In this document: in pieces, positions 1 through 12,700 of the stretch | Layout: each line of letters opens with the position of its first letter | Numbering within the stretch: the stretch's first letter is position 1 | Assembly: GCF_901709675.1 (NCBI RefSeq) | Contig: NC_051093.1 | Span: 7,555,553 to 7,619,552, forward strand | Reading direction: 5' to 3' | DNA: 64,000 nucleotides | Source of the DNA: Syngnathus acus | Taxonomy: Eukaryota > Chordata > Actinopteri > Syngnathiformes > Syngnathidae | The notes under the pieces: model-generated | What the model was told of the DNA's origin: nothing | Databases searched by the model: none | What the model saw: only the letters and a program-made list of their open reading frames with translations | Position numbers and translations under genes: made by a program

Positions 1-59
1 ATAAGAGCAAAACGGAGCAAGTGTGCATACAGCAGACAGTAAGCATAGCGCAAAAGTAC

Positions 60-490
60 AGGACGCTACGCAGAAAGGGGGAGAGAGTTCAGGATCCTAA
101 CAGCCTGGAGTATGAAGCTGTTGGTGAGTCTGGTGGTGCGGGAGCGCAGGCTCCTGTACCTCTTCCCAGAGGGCAGAAGATCGAACAAAGAGTGAGCGGG
201 GTGACTCACATCACTCACAATCGTGGTCGCCTTGCGGGTGAGATGGGAGGTGTAAATGTCCTTCAAGGAGGGGAGTGAAGCACCAATAATCTTACCAGCC
301 GTGTTCACTATGCGCTGCAGGGCCTTCATGTTGTAGTCAGTGCAGCTACCACCCCAAACAGCAATACAGCTGGAGAGGACGCTCTCAATGGTGCCACGGT
401 AAAACGTAGTCATGACGGCCGGAGGAGCGCTCGCTCGCCTGAGTTTCCGCAGGAAGTACAGGCGGCGCTGGGCCTTCTTCGCCAATTTAA
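60..490 (-). mobile_element. 5'-truncated non-LTR retrotransposon (LINE), C-terminal end of the reverse transcriptase ORF
   Basis: An open frame read on the minus strand encodes about 140 residues. It starts near KKAQRRLYFLRKLRRA and continues through FYRGTIESVLSSCIAVWGG and DLLPSGKRYRSLRSRTTRL. This is the stereotyped segment after the catalytic domain of fish LINE ORF2 proteins, abundant in teleost genomes. The catalytic part of the reverse transcriptase is absent, as expected for a 5'-truncated insertion. The frame ends in a stop near position 66, and anything left of it would be the element's 3' tail. It lies just downstream of the visible tetraspanin exons on the same strand, so it may sit in an intron of that gene. 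The clade (L2, Rex or another) was not determined. Confidence 0.75.
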
Positions 491-965
491 TAGTGATTGT
501 CTGTTGAGGATGGCTTACACATTATTTGAACCATTTCATTTTTGTAGTTGGAGTTCAGTGGCATAGAATAGCATCGCGTGATACGAGGGCAGGAACCATC
601 AAACAATCTGAGTGCCAGACGGAGGACGTTCACCCTGAGTTGCTCAGATTACAGTTTTGTTCTTTGCAGATAAAAGACAAACAGGGATCAAGGTAACTTG
701 TTCTAACATGTGGTGCTGGGGCTTTTCTTCCACATCCTCTCGAGATGTCACTTGAGTGAGTTTTGTCATACGCATAGGAAAATCATTTTCAGAAGGTTAA
801 AGCCCCTCAAAAATGTTTGTTATAATTGGCGTTTTGTACGATGTTAGCAACCAACATGACTGTTTTAAGGCACACAAATGAATTTGTGGGCCGAGAGGAT
901 CTGGTTTCCAAAACAAGGCGGTGTTTCCGACTTTACCATATTAGGTTTCTTTTTAAGAATCTCAC

Positions 966-1669
966 CAATTGGAGAGCACATTTCTTCCCACTGCAGGGCC
1001 CGTAGTCTCCAATCGTCACCAAGAGCAGCATGACTGTGCCAAGCAGGATCAGTATTATCACAGCTTTAAAAAAAAAAAAAAAAAAAAAAAATGTTTATGA
1101 AATGAATTCCATTTAATCGAATCAAAACAAGTCGTTTCATTTTAAAATGTCCTTGAGTCGGGACAGGTCTATTATATAATTATATAATATTTTATCGGAG
1201 AGCCTCGCACCCCTAAAAAGGAGACAGGACAAAAACCAAACTCACCATAAACAAATGTGCTGGAGCCATCTATATAAAATATTGGTCTGGTGATGTTACT
1301 GAACCTCAGCCACAGGCCCAGGCCCAACAAGACAAAGCCCAAGATCTGCAAAGCAAAAGCAGCATGCTTTTGAATGAGTGCTTTCATCCATTGTCTTTGA
1401 TACATATATCTGCATTTACTTTGACTAAATTTGTGCGAGTACCTTCGTCTCCTGTTTAACACTGTTCAAATTGAGGAACATGCACTTGTTAACTTTCTTC
1501 CGTGCAATTATGTCTCTTAGTGGGATGGGATTTCTTGTACACCCATTTTTCCCAGGCCAGATTACTTATCCAGCGATGAATCATGTTCATAGTCCAAACT
1601 TACCGCAAAAATAACGTTGAAGAGGATGAGGATATATTTGCAAACAAAGCCACATCCGTCCAAAGCCAT
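966..1669 (-). CDS. Tetraspanin (CD9-like), N-terminal part, gene runs off the left edge
   Basis: Three exons on the minus strand join in phase: 1669-1604 (22 codons, MALDGCGFVCKYILILFNVI...), 1345-1246 and 1063-966, totalling 88 codons. Each has a consensus donor (GTAAG, GTGAG, GTGAG) and AG acceptor. The first exon has the short cytoplasmic tail with membrane-proximal cysteines and the start of TM1. The second completes TM1 (ILGFVLLGLGLWLRF) and the small extracellular loop. The third holds TM2 and the inner loop with GDYGPCSGKKCAL. This order, the exon boundaries and the loop sizes are those of tetraspanins, membrane organisers of adhesion and fusion complexes. The large loop with the CCG motif is not visible, so the rest must lie left of the window or beyond the LINE. 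The exact family member is not determined. Confidence 0.75.
1066..1091. repeat. Poly(A)/poly(T) tract in a tetraspanin intron
   Basis: An uninterrupted A run on the plus strand reads as poly(T) on the coding (minus) strand, directly before the TTTAAAG acceptor of tetraspanin exon 3. It therefore serves as that exon's polypyrimidine tract. Confidence 0.8.
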
Positions 1670-3000
1670 GCTTAATTCACAATGTGGAAAGTCTGTAGAG
1701 TAAGCCACAGTTATTGGCATTTTTTAAAATATGTACTGCATGCTTACAACACAAAAACAAGTATACGCACCAAATAGGCAAACTTTCAATATTTATCGCG
1801 CATCATCTGATAATTATAATATCATTCGTGCGTCTTTCATGTACCTGTGTAAGTAGGATGGCGTACAACTGCAACGCTCGTCTCGGAATTAAAATTCGAC
1901 TGACAAACGATGAAAAAAAATTCCACCTTTAATTAAGAATGTGATCAATGATGTGATTGGCTGAGCGACTGTGACTGACACACAGCATAACCAATAGATT
2001 GAGCGGTGGATGTGTAAGGGGAGGAGCCAACGGCAGAAACGCACTTGGAACTGCTGCCTATTTTATTTTATTTTTCACAAAATGTACGCAGTTTTCTGGA
2101 ACGACTTTCAGGACTGGTTGTTACCCAGAATGGTTAATTCTGTTCCTTTTAATAAGGAAGATAGTGTCTTTGGATTCAGTGAAAAACTGTACTGTATGTG
2201 AACTGACGTTAAAACAAACCAAACAAATATTGTTAATAAATACTTCATCCACAGCTCCAAATGGAGAAAAACAAACCCTCTTTCTCTCACCCATATTAAA
2301 TTTCTGCCTTAAAAATGTCTACATTTCATTTCCGCATCAAATGAATGCAGGTCAACACATTTTCATTCCTTGACACTCAAAACTGAAAAACTGCATCTTA
2401 AAAGCCACCAGGGGGCGTACAAAGATAACAAACGTGTACGCATGGCCTTTATTTTGAGTGCGTCTTGGATTGTGAAAATGTTCTCGCGTGGTCATTTTTT
2501 AATATAATTTAGTTTTTTTTTTTGTCAAAACCATTATGATTCATTCAATCAAGAACATACCTCGTCTGCAAATATAGAAACACTCGAACTTTACTGTCTT
2601 TACAATACATAATTGAATTGTTTTGTTTATAAACTGTTGTTCATACAAATATATGTTCCGTAATTATCACTGACAAAACTGTGTCATCGTGAAGTAATGA
2701 GTGCGTATTCCTGGGTGACAGATTGAAGTTTAATCATTTTTAATATTCGTGCGTAAACATTACACAATAATCCAAGCTATTGAACTAAAACGTATGTCCT
2801 ATTGTTTTGTTATTGCTTTATCCATTTTCCCTATTTATAATATCTCGATGAGGTAGAAGCACCGAATAAAAGAGCAGTATTCCATCTATCCATGCGTTTT
2901 CCTAACCGCTTTTCCTCACGGGGGTCGAACCCAAATAATCAAATGATGTCCCCGTTTTGAAAATAAAATGATGGAATAGGAGGGGGCTGAAATGGTATTG
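1670..3000. other. Intergenic region between the tetraspanin and rbfox2
   Basis: No credible coding exon is visible. The region separates two divergently transcribed genes. It contains two CCAAT-type sites near 1956-1995, a CTCF-like motif at 2405-2417, and a decayed copy of a common fish repeat at about 2875-2940 (recognisable by the 'ccatgcgttttcctaaccgc' segment). The rest is AT-rich. Confidence 0.6.
2405..2417 (+). promoter_or_regulatory. CTCF-like motif (plus orientation)
   Basis: The sequence CCACCAGGGGGCG matches the core vertebrate CTCF consensus. It lies between the divergent tetraspanin and rbfox2 genes, a plausible boundary position. Occupancy cannot be judged from sequence. Confidence 0.5.
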
Positions 3001-3772
3001 CGGACTCCGGGTAGCTGAAAACGAGATGTAACACAGATCCAGGACCAGTCATCTTAACCAATCCTTGCCCAATAATGGATATCCATCTGACCGTGGACCA
3101 GCCCACTCAGACTCACTAGGAGTTTACGCCAAGTGGGATTCAGATCGGAGGAAATCGTGCTGGAGCCACATCCACACTCCACAGCAGCCCACGGCGTGAA
3201 AAGGGACGGACGGAATCAAGTGAAAGCCTGGTAGGATCCACACAAAGGTTTACCGAGAAGCCACCCATTAGACGCGGCAGACATTAGGACTCGTCGTGGA
3301 CAATTTATAACCTTTTCTTTCTCTTCCCCCTGGTAGCGAGAGTGTTCTCTCCGAGCCACGTTTATTCATAGAGCTAGCGGAATGTATTGCTAGCGAGCTA
3401 GCTAAGGTTAGCTAGCTAATTAGCTTGTCAGGCAGACAAGAGTCGGACGTGTGGTCTTCACTAAATTGGGTCACTTATTTAGCGGCGTTTGACTTGATGG
3501 AAAAAGCCGCTGTGCTTTATCCATTATCCTGACACAGCCATTATGTTCTGCCTTGAGTAGCCTACGCCAATAAGACACGAAATAATTGCCTGAATTACGA
3601 GAGCCACTTTCGTATCATCCATCCGAATCCTTCATTGAGGACAACGAGGACAAGAGAAGAAGGGGAAAAACACAGTCCAATATTTTTTTTTTCTTGGGCG
3701 AAGACTCTCTGCCGTCCAATGTTAATGTCGACCGACGTTGCATCTATAATGCTACCCGTTAATCGGGGGATA
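3000..3772 (+). promoter_or_regulatory. rbfox2: rbfox2 5' UTR and distal promoter region
   Basis: This stretch upstream of the first coding exon is richer in G+C and CpG than its surroundings. It contains a run of GCTAGC/AGCTAG palindromic words at about 3370-3430. No TATA box was recognised, and the transcription start cannot be fixed from sequence. Confidence 0.4.
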
Positions 3773-6700
3773 ATGGACCGAGAAAGAGACATCGATACAT
3801 CAGCGGTGCCGCATACAAGCGCTGCCGGAGGTCCGGCGACGGTCCGGGGGATGAAGCGAGGGGACCCGGAACCAGACGCTCTTGCAGCCGCTGCTTTGAC
3901 TGACCTGACCGGGGCGGAGTGCAAGAGACCAAGGATAGACGGCACTGGGAATGTTATTGGCGACATCGGACAGGTAAACATTTGTTTTTGTCACCTCTAC
4001 AGTCTTTTGTTCGCTTTTCTTCCCCCCCCCCCCCCCCACAACATAACCGTGCACCAACGCAAAACCCGTAAATTGCATCTTGCACGGTGCATGAGCGAGC
4101 CAGACAAAGGTAACATGATCCAGGCTCCATTACTTTGACAGACGGCAGTGATCACAACCATTCCTCTTGCGTGTCTTGTGGGGGAGCCTATTGCGAGGCA
4201 CGCTTGGAATATTTTATTCACATAGGACACAATTACAAAGCCTGCTGGCAATTTAAAGTGAGTCACCTACCACATCAAGAACTGATGCACACTCTGCATG
4301 TGCTATTAATCGCGCTATGCCCCCCCACCCCTTGATTGTCGCTAGGTGTTAAAAGGGAGGCAGACAGGGGATTGGGGGAGGGTCACCACTGTGAAAGACA
4401 AAGAACAGAGCCTTTTGGTATTAGCTGAAGGAGAGAGGGGCTCAGGGGGGGCCTCTGTACTGGTCTTCCCCCTGTTTTCATAACCCAAGTGCTGAGACTG
4501 CAAATCATTTGCACCTAATCATCATCTCAATTGAAATTAATCTGGATTTAATGCACTGTAGCTCACTTAGACATTCAACATTCCCTTTCTGCTCCACGAT
4601 CCTGAAGACAGAATGTCGAATTTTAAAGAGGCTTTGTGTCATACTAACAAGATCAAAGCTCATTTAGGGGAGGGCGTTGAGCAGACTGATCGCTTTAACG
4701 GGCGTAGCCAAAGCAGAGTGGCTGGCTGCTTGATATGCATGGGTAGATTGTCGTATTTTGTCATTATGGACATGCTACCTGCACGAGAACGACACGCTTG
4801 TGCAGTATATAAAATCACCCTTCAAAAGCTGATTTTGGTTTTCGTACTCATTAATATGATGCTGGTATCTACACATTTGGTTGAAAATACATTGAGCTTG
4901 TTTACTTTGTCCCATGAATTTTTTTTTAATTCTTTCATTGGCTAATAAAAATGTCATTTCTTTAGGTACATTTTAAATATGGATATTGCTATATTCAATA
5001 ACTGTATAATTTGTTTCTAATATCGTTCGGCCCTAATTATTTTACTTTGTTCCTAATCTATATTCTGGTTGTTCTTTCAAGATATTTTTTAGTTCTGGCA
5101 GGTGAATAAATACAACATTTTGAATGCAACAAATAATCGCGATTCCAATATCAATCCAAAAACTCACGAAGAGTATTTTTACCATAATTGCCCCGCCCTA
5201 GTTGTCATTGAAGATTACGGTGTGCCTCAGACATCAGATTATAAAAAGTCTACTGATGACAGGGCTTTATTAGCAGCATAACAAAATTACATTTCAGGTA
5301 TGTCGCCGGAAGGCTTAGATTATTTTTTCTCTTCGTTAATGTTCTCCTAATGACTCATACGGCCCAATATAATGAGAATAAAATCTTGCTTAATTACTTC
5401 AAGCAGTATGCATATATATATGTGCCGCCCTCATTGCCTTCTGGTACTCTCCCACTGTTTAAAGATTACTGGTAAACTTTGAGCTGTAACTTAGTCAGCG
5501 TCACACCTGACTTTTGAACCGGCAGCAGCGATAAGATGAAAACAACAGTTTGCGGGCGTCTGTGCATTCGGTCAACTGTCACCAACGGGCAAGTCACATT
5601 TCCTAAAAAAAGAAAAAATCGATATGTCCCCTTCCCATTTGTTCCTGTTAACACACTATTTTCACCCCCCCTTAACATGACACTCACATGTTAACTCTTG
5701 CTTTATGGCAAGTCCACCTCGCACAAGCGCTCCCACCCTCCGCCGCCGCCGCCTCCTCCCCACGGCTGCCCCCAAACTGTCATATGTGATCCCATCTCCA
5801 CCCACACAGCAAAATGTCAATTCAGTGTTTTGCTCACACGAGGTCATCGGTAATGGACTGCTACAGTGTCATGAATACAACTTGAATATGTTTTTTTTTT
5901 TCCAGTTTCCTCTTTCTTTTGGTCTATTGGTCAGGGATCAAAACAAAATGGTAGAAATGAATTGTGAGCAAATATCAGTGCAAGTCATTTAAATGGATGC
6001 TTTTAAAATAAGAATGTCATGGAAAATTGTTAGTCAGCCAGACTGGTGGAAACTGGAATTTAAAATAAATGTTTTAGATGTTTTTCTTTCCAAGTCCACC
6101 GAAAAAAAAAAGAAAATCAATCTGAACAGCATTCTTCTCCCATGACTCATTGTCTCCATTTCGCCAGGCTCATTGCTTGGGAGTTCTCCCTTCTTTTTCT
6201 AGACTTTGTTCCTGCATTCCTCCTCCTTCTCTGATTCTCTCTCCTTATTTTCCCCCCCTTATTCGTTTTTCATCTGCTGACTCCCTCCCTCCCTCCCTCC
6301 TTTCTTTCTCGCCAGATTGATTCCAGATGTTGCTCTAACCCTCCTCCCACCCATTTTGTGTTCCCCCCCGTTTCTTCTTTTCCACTCTGCTCTACCCGCT
6401 GCAGAAACCAACGTCTATAATTTGATGGTCGGCTATAATTTAGGTTCACATTTAATTGGTAATGCGGTTTTGCATCAGGTTTTTGTTGCATACACCCTTA
6501 GCAGTAGCATTTGGGAATGGAACTTGTGTCGTCTACAAGACACAGACTATTTGCTGCAACTTGGGAACTCCTGCACTATTACGCAATATGAATATCATAA
6601 ATAGATATAAATTCAGTTTCTGCCATTAAATGTACTCACTAAATATGTCAAATCTAATTATGTATTGAACCAAGGGCCAGAAATTGATATATGAATCCTA

Positions 6701-9700
6701 TCCGTGGTGTAATGCAACAATCTTAATAAATATACGTATATATTAGTGCGTAGATTCTAAGTGTAGGTTTTTAGCAGCATGCAAAATGCCTGTCTTTAGC
6801 CACCAGCTGTTTTTACAAAGTCACCGCGTTGTCCAATATGAGCCGGCTCATTCCCCTCTAAATGTGGCGCACCAAGGAGAGTGTTCCCCCTGGGGACAAG
6901 GCGTGAGGCGGGGAAATTGGTTCCAGATGAAACAGGAAGTGGGGAGAGAGAGAGAAACAAAGAAAAGACTGTTTTGTATGAACGAGAGAGGACCGGGTGA
7001 AAATACGTCATCTTTTTTCCCCAATTTTTTTTTTTTTGGGTCGTGCACCTTTAGTTCCCTTGCATCTAAATTCTTCATCTCACTAAGATATTATGGCTTT
7101 AGTTTTGAGAAGTCCCATTTCTGTCCCACAGTCTGTAAACGTGTCAGTAAAGTGTCCTAATATTTCTTAATTTGTTCTTTTTGACACTACAGTGGACGTT
7201 TATGTAAAAGTGAAATTCCCTTCAAGATAAAGTTTCAACATACTGTGGATATGAAAAGTTTCCACACCACTGTTTTGATGCCAGGTTTTGTTAAAAAAAA
7301 AAAAAAGAGAGAGAACCGTCACAACGACTACAGAAGAAATCTTTCTGAGCAAAGAAGTAAAAATGAACAACTGACATCATGTAAAGGTTTGTCCAAAAAA
7401 TCTGGCATTTGAACAGGGGTGTGCAAACTTTCTCTATCCACTGTATGTGTGCGAGCTACTGTTGTCTTACCTCAACGTGGTCTCTCCGCAAAGAACTTAG
7501 CTAACCTCTGACTCAATCTGCGCCTCATCTGTATCTCATCACATTTTGGTTTTAGCGTGCTTACTTTCAAGTCGCGGTTGAACTCCATTAACTTTCCTGC
7601 CTCCATCAGCATTCTCGCTGGTAGTTTTTTTTTTTGCTCAAATGTGCTCTGACACTTGCATTTGATTATTATTTTATTTTTTTGCGTGAATGTCGTCTTT
7701 ACTCCTGTAGCTTTGAACCTTGCATACTTTTTTTTTTTTTTTTTTTAAATTGTTTTAGTTTTTTAAATTATTTAAAGATCACCAACTGCACCATCCCCCC
7801 CCCATTCATCTCTTGTTCCTCATAGGAGATTCGTGGCATGAGTCTCAGTAGGAGGTCATGTTTTCTCTGCGAGGCACGCCAGCAGGCAGTACTGCGCTCG
7901 TGTCTTCTCCCTGTCTGCTGTCAAAATATCAGCATTTGGTTAACTTTCAGCCATTGTTCCAGGCCCCCTTCTTTTGTTTCCCCCTTTTGCCTCCTCCTCA
8001 CCTCCTCACAATAGTTCCTCTAACCAGGACAAAATAACATCGGGATGAGAGTCAGAGAGAAAAGAGGGGACCGGCGGACTAGAATAATCTAATTAAAATT
8101 AATTAGTGAACAAAAAGCACTTCTTTCTGGGGCATGTGCTGACTGTGTGAGAGTAGGGGGATATGAAAAATGGCTTCCATTTGATTTGAAGTGCTTTTCT
8201 CGTTATTGACAGAAATCACGTCTGAATATTGTTTCCTTTATTATTATTTTTTTTGCACTTATGAACAGATTCGAATGAATCCGAAAATCTGACTGTGAGA
8301 AACAATTTTTGGGGAGAAAAAAAAAATTCCCCTTTGTAGAAAACAGTTATAATGTAAAATATGTTTCTCATAATCCAGCCGCTTAAATGCCATTTGCACT
8401 CTTTCCCCTCCTTCTGTCTCTTTCAGAACAATGAGCCTTTAAATCCTGGTTTCCATGGATACACACCTCACAATCAGGTAAGAGATGAGTGAGAACTTTA
8501 TGACAAGACCAGTATGTCCTTCTAATTCGACATACCGTGGAGCACATTTGGAACGAAGAAATCAAATGTTCTTGAATACTTTTTCAAGTTCATCCATTTA
8601 GTTTTGCAGCAGGACTTTTCTGTGTAACTCTGCCAGGCTCTCTTTAATTTCGTCATCCGTTGGTTAGCTCATAAACGAAGCTTCTCGGAGGACAGGATGA
8701 AAGAACCTGCCTGCCATTGAGCTCCTCTTTCAAAGGCTCCTCAGACAGCAGATCGCAATGCTGCCGTCATCTACTTTAGAGTACGCTGTTTTTTTTGTTA
8801 TTTTTTTATGTGCAGTGTTGTGGAAGAGCGGCGGACAATTTTCTTATCTGCTTCTGTGCAGCAGCACTGAGTGAGCGAATCTGTGTGTATGCACAACTTC
8901 TATTTTGGTGCGCTAATGACAAAACACTTGTGTGTCCCACATCTTCTGCACTTGTGTTTGGGATGTAGCTTTCTAGCGGTGCCACAGGAGGGAAGTGTTG
9001 GTCTGTGAGTCACTTCACCACCCCCCCCAACATGGGAAATGTCCTCCTCCCATATATGCTTATTTTTTTTCATCCTCATCCTTCTCTGCGCTTGGCATCT
9101 CCTTTCTTGGGAATAGAGCTCTCTTAGCTTTTCATGGCAGGAGCTTAACCAGGGCACGCCTGGAAGAATTTAACTGTCAAGTTCAAAGTCAGCTTTATGT
9201 ATTTTAGATTTCGTGCTACATTTCTCTTTTACCGAGTATTCTTTCCAATTTTTGTTTGCCTTCTATCAGGGGTGGGAAATGTTGATTGTGGGAATGATAA
9301 AAGGCAAGTGTAGTTTACAAATGATGACAATTATTTCTGCTCGCTTGTGTACACAAACTCCTGGTTACAATGCAAATATAGTAAAACAAAGCCTGCCTTG
9401 CTGGATTAGCTTGTTTAGTGATTATTCATTCCGAATGTTCATGTTAAAAAAAAAATGTCCCCGGCACACCACCAAGCTAAAACAAATGTCCGTTACTATA
9501 ACATTTTTATTTTTATTTCTTTTTGGGGGGGGGGACAAATTAAGCGCAATTGATGTTTGTGGCCTTTGTGTGAGTCAGCACATTAGTTTGATGGCGCGTG
9601 CATAACGTGCATGTGTTTATCGCAAAATTCACTTCGTGTGCTTAATCTTCAGATCAGTCCTCATTCATCCTCTCATCCTCCTCACTTACAGCCTTAATCC

Positions 9701-12700
9701 TGTCATCCCTTGCTCTTTCTTTTCACTCAGCCCTTTATCCATTTATCTCTTCATCCTGTTATCTGTCACTGGCATCCACTGCCCCCATTGTCCTTGCCCC
9801 CCCTCATGCTGGACAACCCCCCCCCCCCCCCCATGCTCCTTTTCCCCCCACCAGCTCTGACCCCGCCCTTCCTCCATCCCTCTGGACTCAGTTCCAGCCA
9901 GACTCAGCAGATGTCTGAAAGCTTGGCATCAAGGCTTCTTTCCGCAGTGCTCCATCTCTTGCATATGGAAGTGCGGTGCGGAAAACTGCTCTCTCATCTC
10001 TGCAACTATACGATGTTGGGACACGTGGAGCCGCATCTAAAATAACCATGCTAAAGATTCAAGTCAGTTTGGGGTTTCCCCCCCTTCATTTTTTGCGAGA
10101 TCCCCTTGTGTGTTTTGAACGCAGCCGCCGCAGAGGATGGTAAACTTGGAGCCTACGCACATAGCTAGATCTTTTCAGTCTTGCCTAGTAGCTAGCTACC
10201 ACTGCTTTTGGGAGCTGCCACGCAATAAATAAATCATCTAAAAAAGCTGCAATGCAGTGGGGGTTGCCTTCTGTACTCTCACACCGCCAGTGTGAATCGA
10301 AGAAAGCCTTCTCTTGCCTCCCGATCGAGAAGACTCAGCTCTGATTCCGACCCGGGGAGGATTTAGCCCGGCTACGCCGATGCTCTGATCGTTGGGAGAC
10401 ACTGAGCTCGAGAAGGAGGTTAGGTTTAAAAGAGAGGCGGGAACGTGTAACATGAGCAAGTGAATGATAGACAGACACTGTAAAGAGGGAAGAGAGCAAA
10501 AGAAGGAGGGGAGAGTCTCCGGCTGTCAGGCGGGGAGAGACGCCAAGGCCTGAAGGGATTAGAGCTGCCGAGCCGGCTGGTGAGACCAAGAGGAAAGACG
10601 GTGACAGACAGTCGAAGCTTGTGTTTGGAAGAAGACACAAAGCCAAGAGAAGGAAGAGCGGACAATTTGAATGTGAAGGCGAGCGTGGATCGAAGCGGTT
10701 GTCAACTCATGGTCCTGGAGCCCAGGCAGGGGAGTGGAGGGGAGGTCGGGGAGGAGAGCGTCAAATTGGAGAGCTGGTCAAGAGTTGTTGTGCCAGGTCA
10801 GACAATGATGGGGCTCTACTACCCGACCGCATTGCTGGTAAGAAGAAAAATAAAAAGCCGACATGAGTTTTGTGTTTCCGTGGAAGTGTCCACGAAGCTG
10901 TATGAAGTCACATTTGATGCTGCACCTGCTCTCACATTGCTTCTAGGGACAGATGTTGGAACTTAGCATTTGCTAAAAGTAACATGTCCGTTCTCAGTTG
11001 TTGTTTACAAATAAGAACAGCTATTTTTATTAGCAACAATGTTGCATTGAATGTTTATACAGTTGATTGCAGTTGCACGCCTCACTGCTATAAACGTCTG
11101 TGTGGGTGCGCTCCATAGCGGACACAAGCCCCGGGGATTATTTGTTTCACGGTTCAGTTCTAGCATGTCTTCTTCTCAGCTTTGGGGTTCTTAACAGGCT
11201 CATGTGTAGGGTGAAATGAGGTAGCTGAAGTTGCTGTCACGACTTGTGTTGACAAGCATTCACCAGCGGTATGATTATGTACAATATAAGCTCTGTTATG
11301 TGTTGTCAGGCGCTTAGTTCTGGTTCAGGAAGCCAATATGGTCAACAAAGACGTCTGTGCAGTTTGAACTTTTACTGTATGTGCTGAGACTGATGCTGAC
11401 AGGTGCCAAGGTTGGTTTCTTCCTTGTCTTATGCTTTGTCCTATATTGTCTGATTTGGTGCCTGTGAGCAAAAAAAAAAAAAAAGGCAGCATGAAACAGC
11501 AGCGGGAGCAGATGAACAAGCTACGATAAGATAAACACATATGTTGACAGTCAGCCTTTCCTTGTTTCCGATTGATTGATAATGTTTTCAACTCATCGTA
11601 ATCCTCGACAGCAGTTAGGTATTGTATCATTTGATGAATTACATTTTGCCAAATTTACAGCACTCACAAATCTGTTAATATCTTACTCCCGAGCTATTTT
11701 TTTTTATCGGGAAAAAAAATCCTACTGTAAGTTTAACACATCCTAGCTGCCGAAATGTTATTGTCAGAATGTTGACAATTCTTATATGTCCTATTTTAAT
11801 TTTTTTACAATTCGTTCTCGTCATTTCTGAATGTGAGTGGGTGATTGGCCCACAGTGAGAAAGGCTTCCTCACTAAATGGACCTTATAAGGAGATAGGCA
11901 GTAACCTTTACTTGATGGACATTACAGTGAAGGAATTTTTTGAGTGACTTGAAAGTGGGGGTCAGTCAGTCTCCAAGCGCTGGAAAAGACATGAGTTTCA
12001 AAGTATTTCCAGCATCTGCCGTGCAATTTTGCTCACAGTCACAGGAGCCATATGGGAATTGTTTGATTGACGAGTTGGTGTCGATGGCTGCCGCGTTCGG
12101 GTGACTTTGGCTGCTGTGTACTCCCCCGCGGCCCAGCACACAAGTCAGCAGACAGTCGTTAGACTCGCGCTTGAAAGCTCCCCCCCCTCATCTGCTCTGT
12201 GTATAGAAAAACATACGATGTCGCAGGTAAAACAACTGAGCTCGCAAAATGCCGATCTGCTTAGGAACCCTCTCGCTGTATGCAATACCAAAACATATCT
12301 TAGACGAGACAGACTCATCCATTATTATTTATTGACTACTGTAGTCAAGTATTTAACACCTTCAACAAGATGCCTTTCAATGTGTCATGAATAATTTGTC
12401 TGGGATTTTCTTTTTTTTTTTCCATGTCCATCCATCTCTGCATTTCAAAATGCGCATTAATTCATGTGTGCTTGAACTATTTCATGGCTGCAGAAATAGA
12501 TTGGAATGTATTCATGGAATAATATTATTTTTTTTTAATCTGTTTTCCTTTAGGGGCCTCAGGATTCAACAGGAGCACAGGATGGTTTGGTGGCACCCGC
12601 CTTTACAGCGTTCCCTCCTCCGCCACCTCCCCAGAATGGCATAGCTGGGACAGAATTTGGCCCCGGGGCCATGTTTGGTGCAGGGGGTCAAGGAACAGCT

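Noticed and set aside
3635-3772. Upstream extension of the rbfox2 first exon frame (MRTTRTREEGE...)
   Set aside because: It is in frame, but the upstream ATGs have weak context and the extra residues do not resemble RBFOX proteins. ATG 3773 is the better start.
4024-4037. Homopolymer C runs (here and near 9820 and 25265)
   Set aside because: They are simple low-complexity tracts with no associated signal.
10580-10966. 128-codon open frame near the rbfox2 alternative exon
   Set aside because: It is in a different frame from [11 protein letters not shown], runs through the strong donor and has no recognisable domain.
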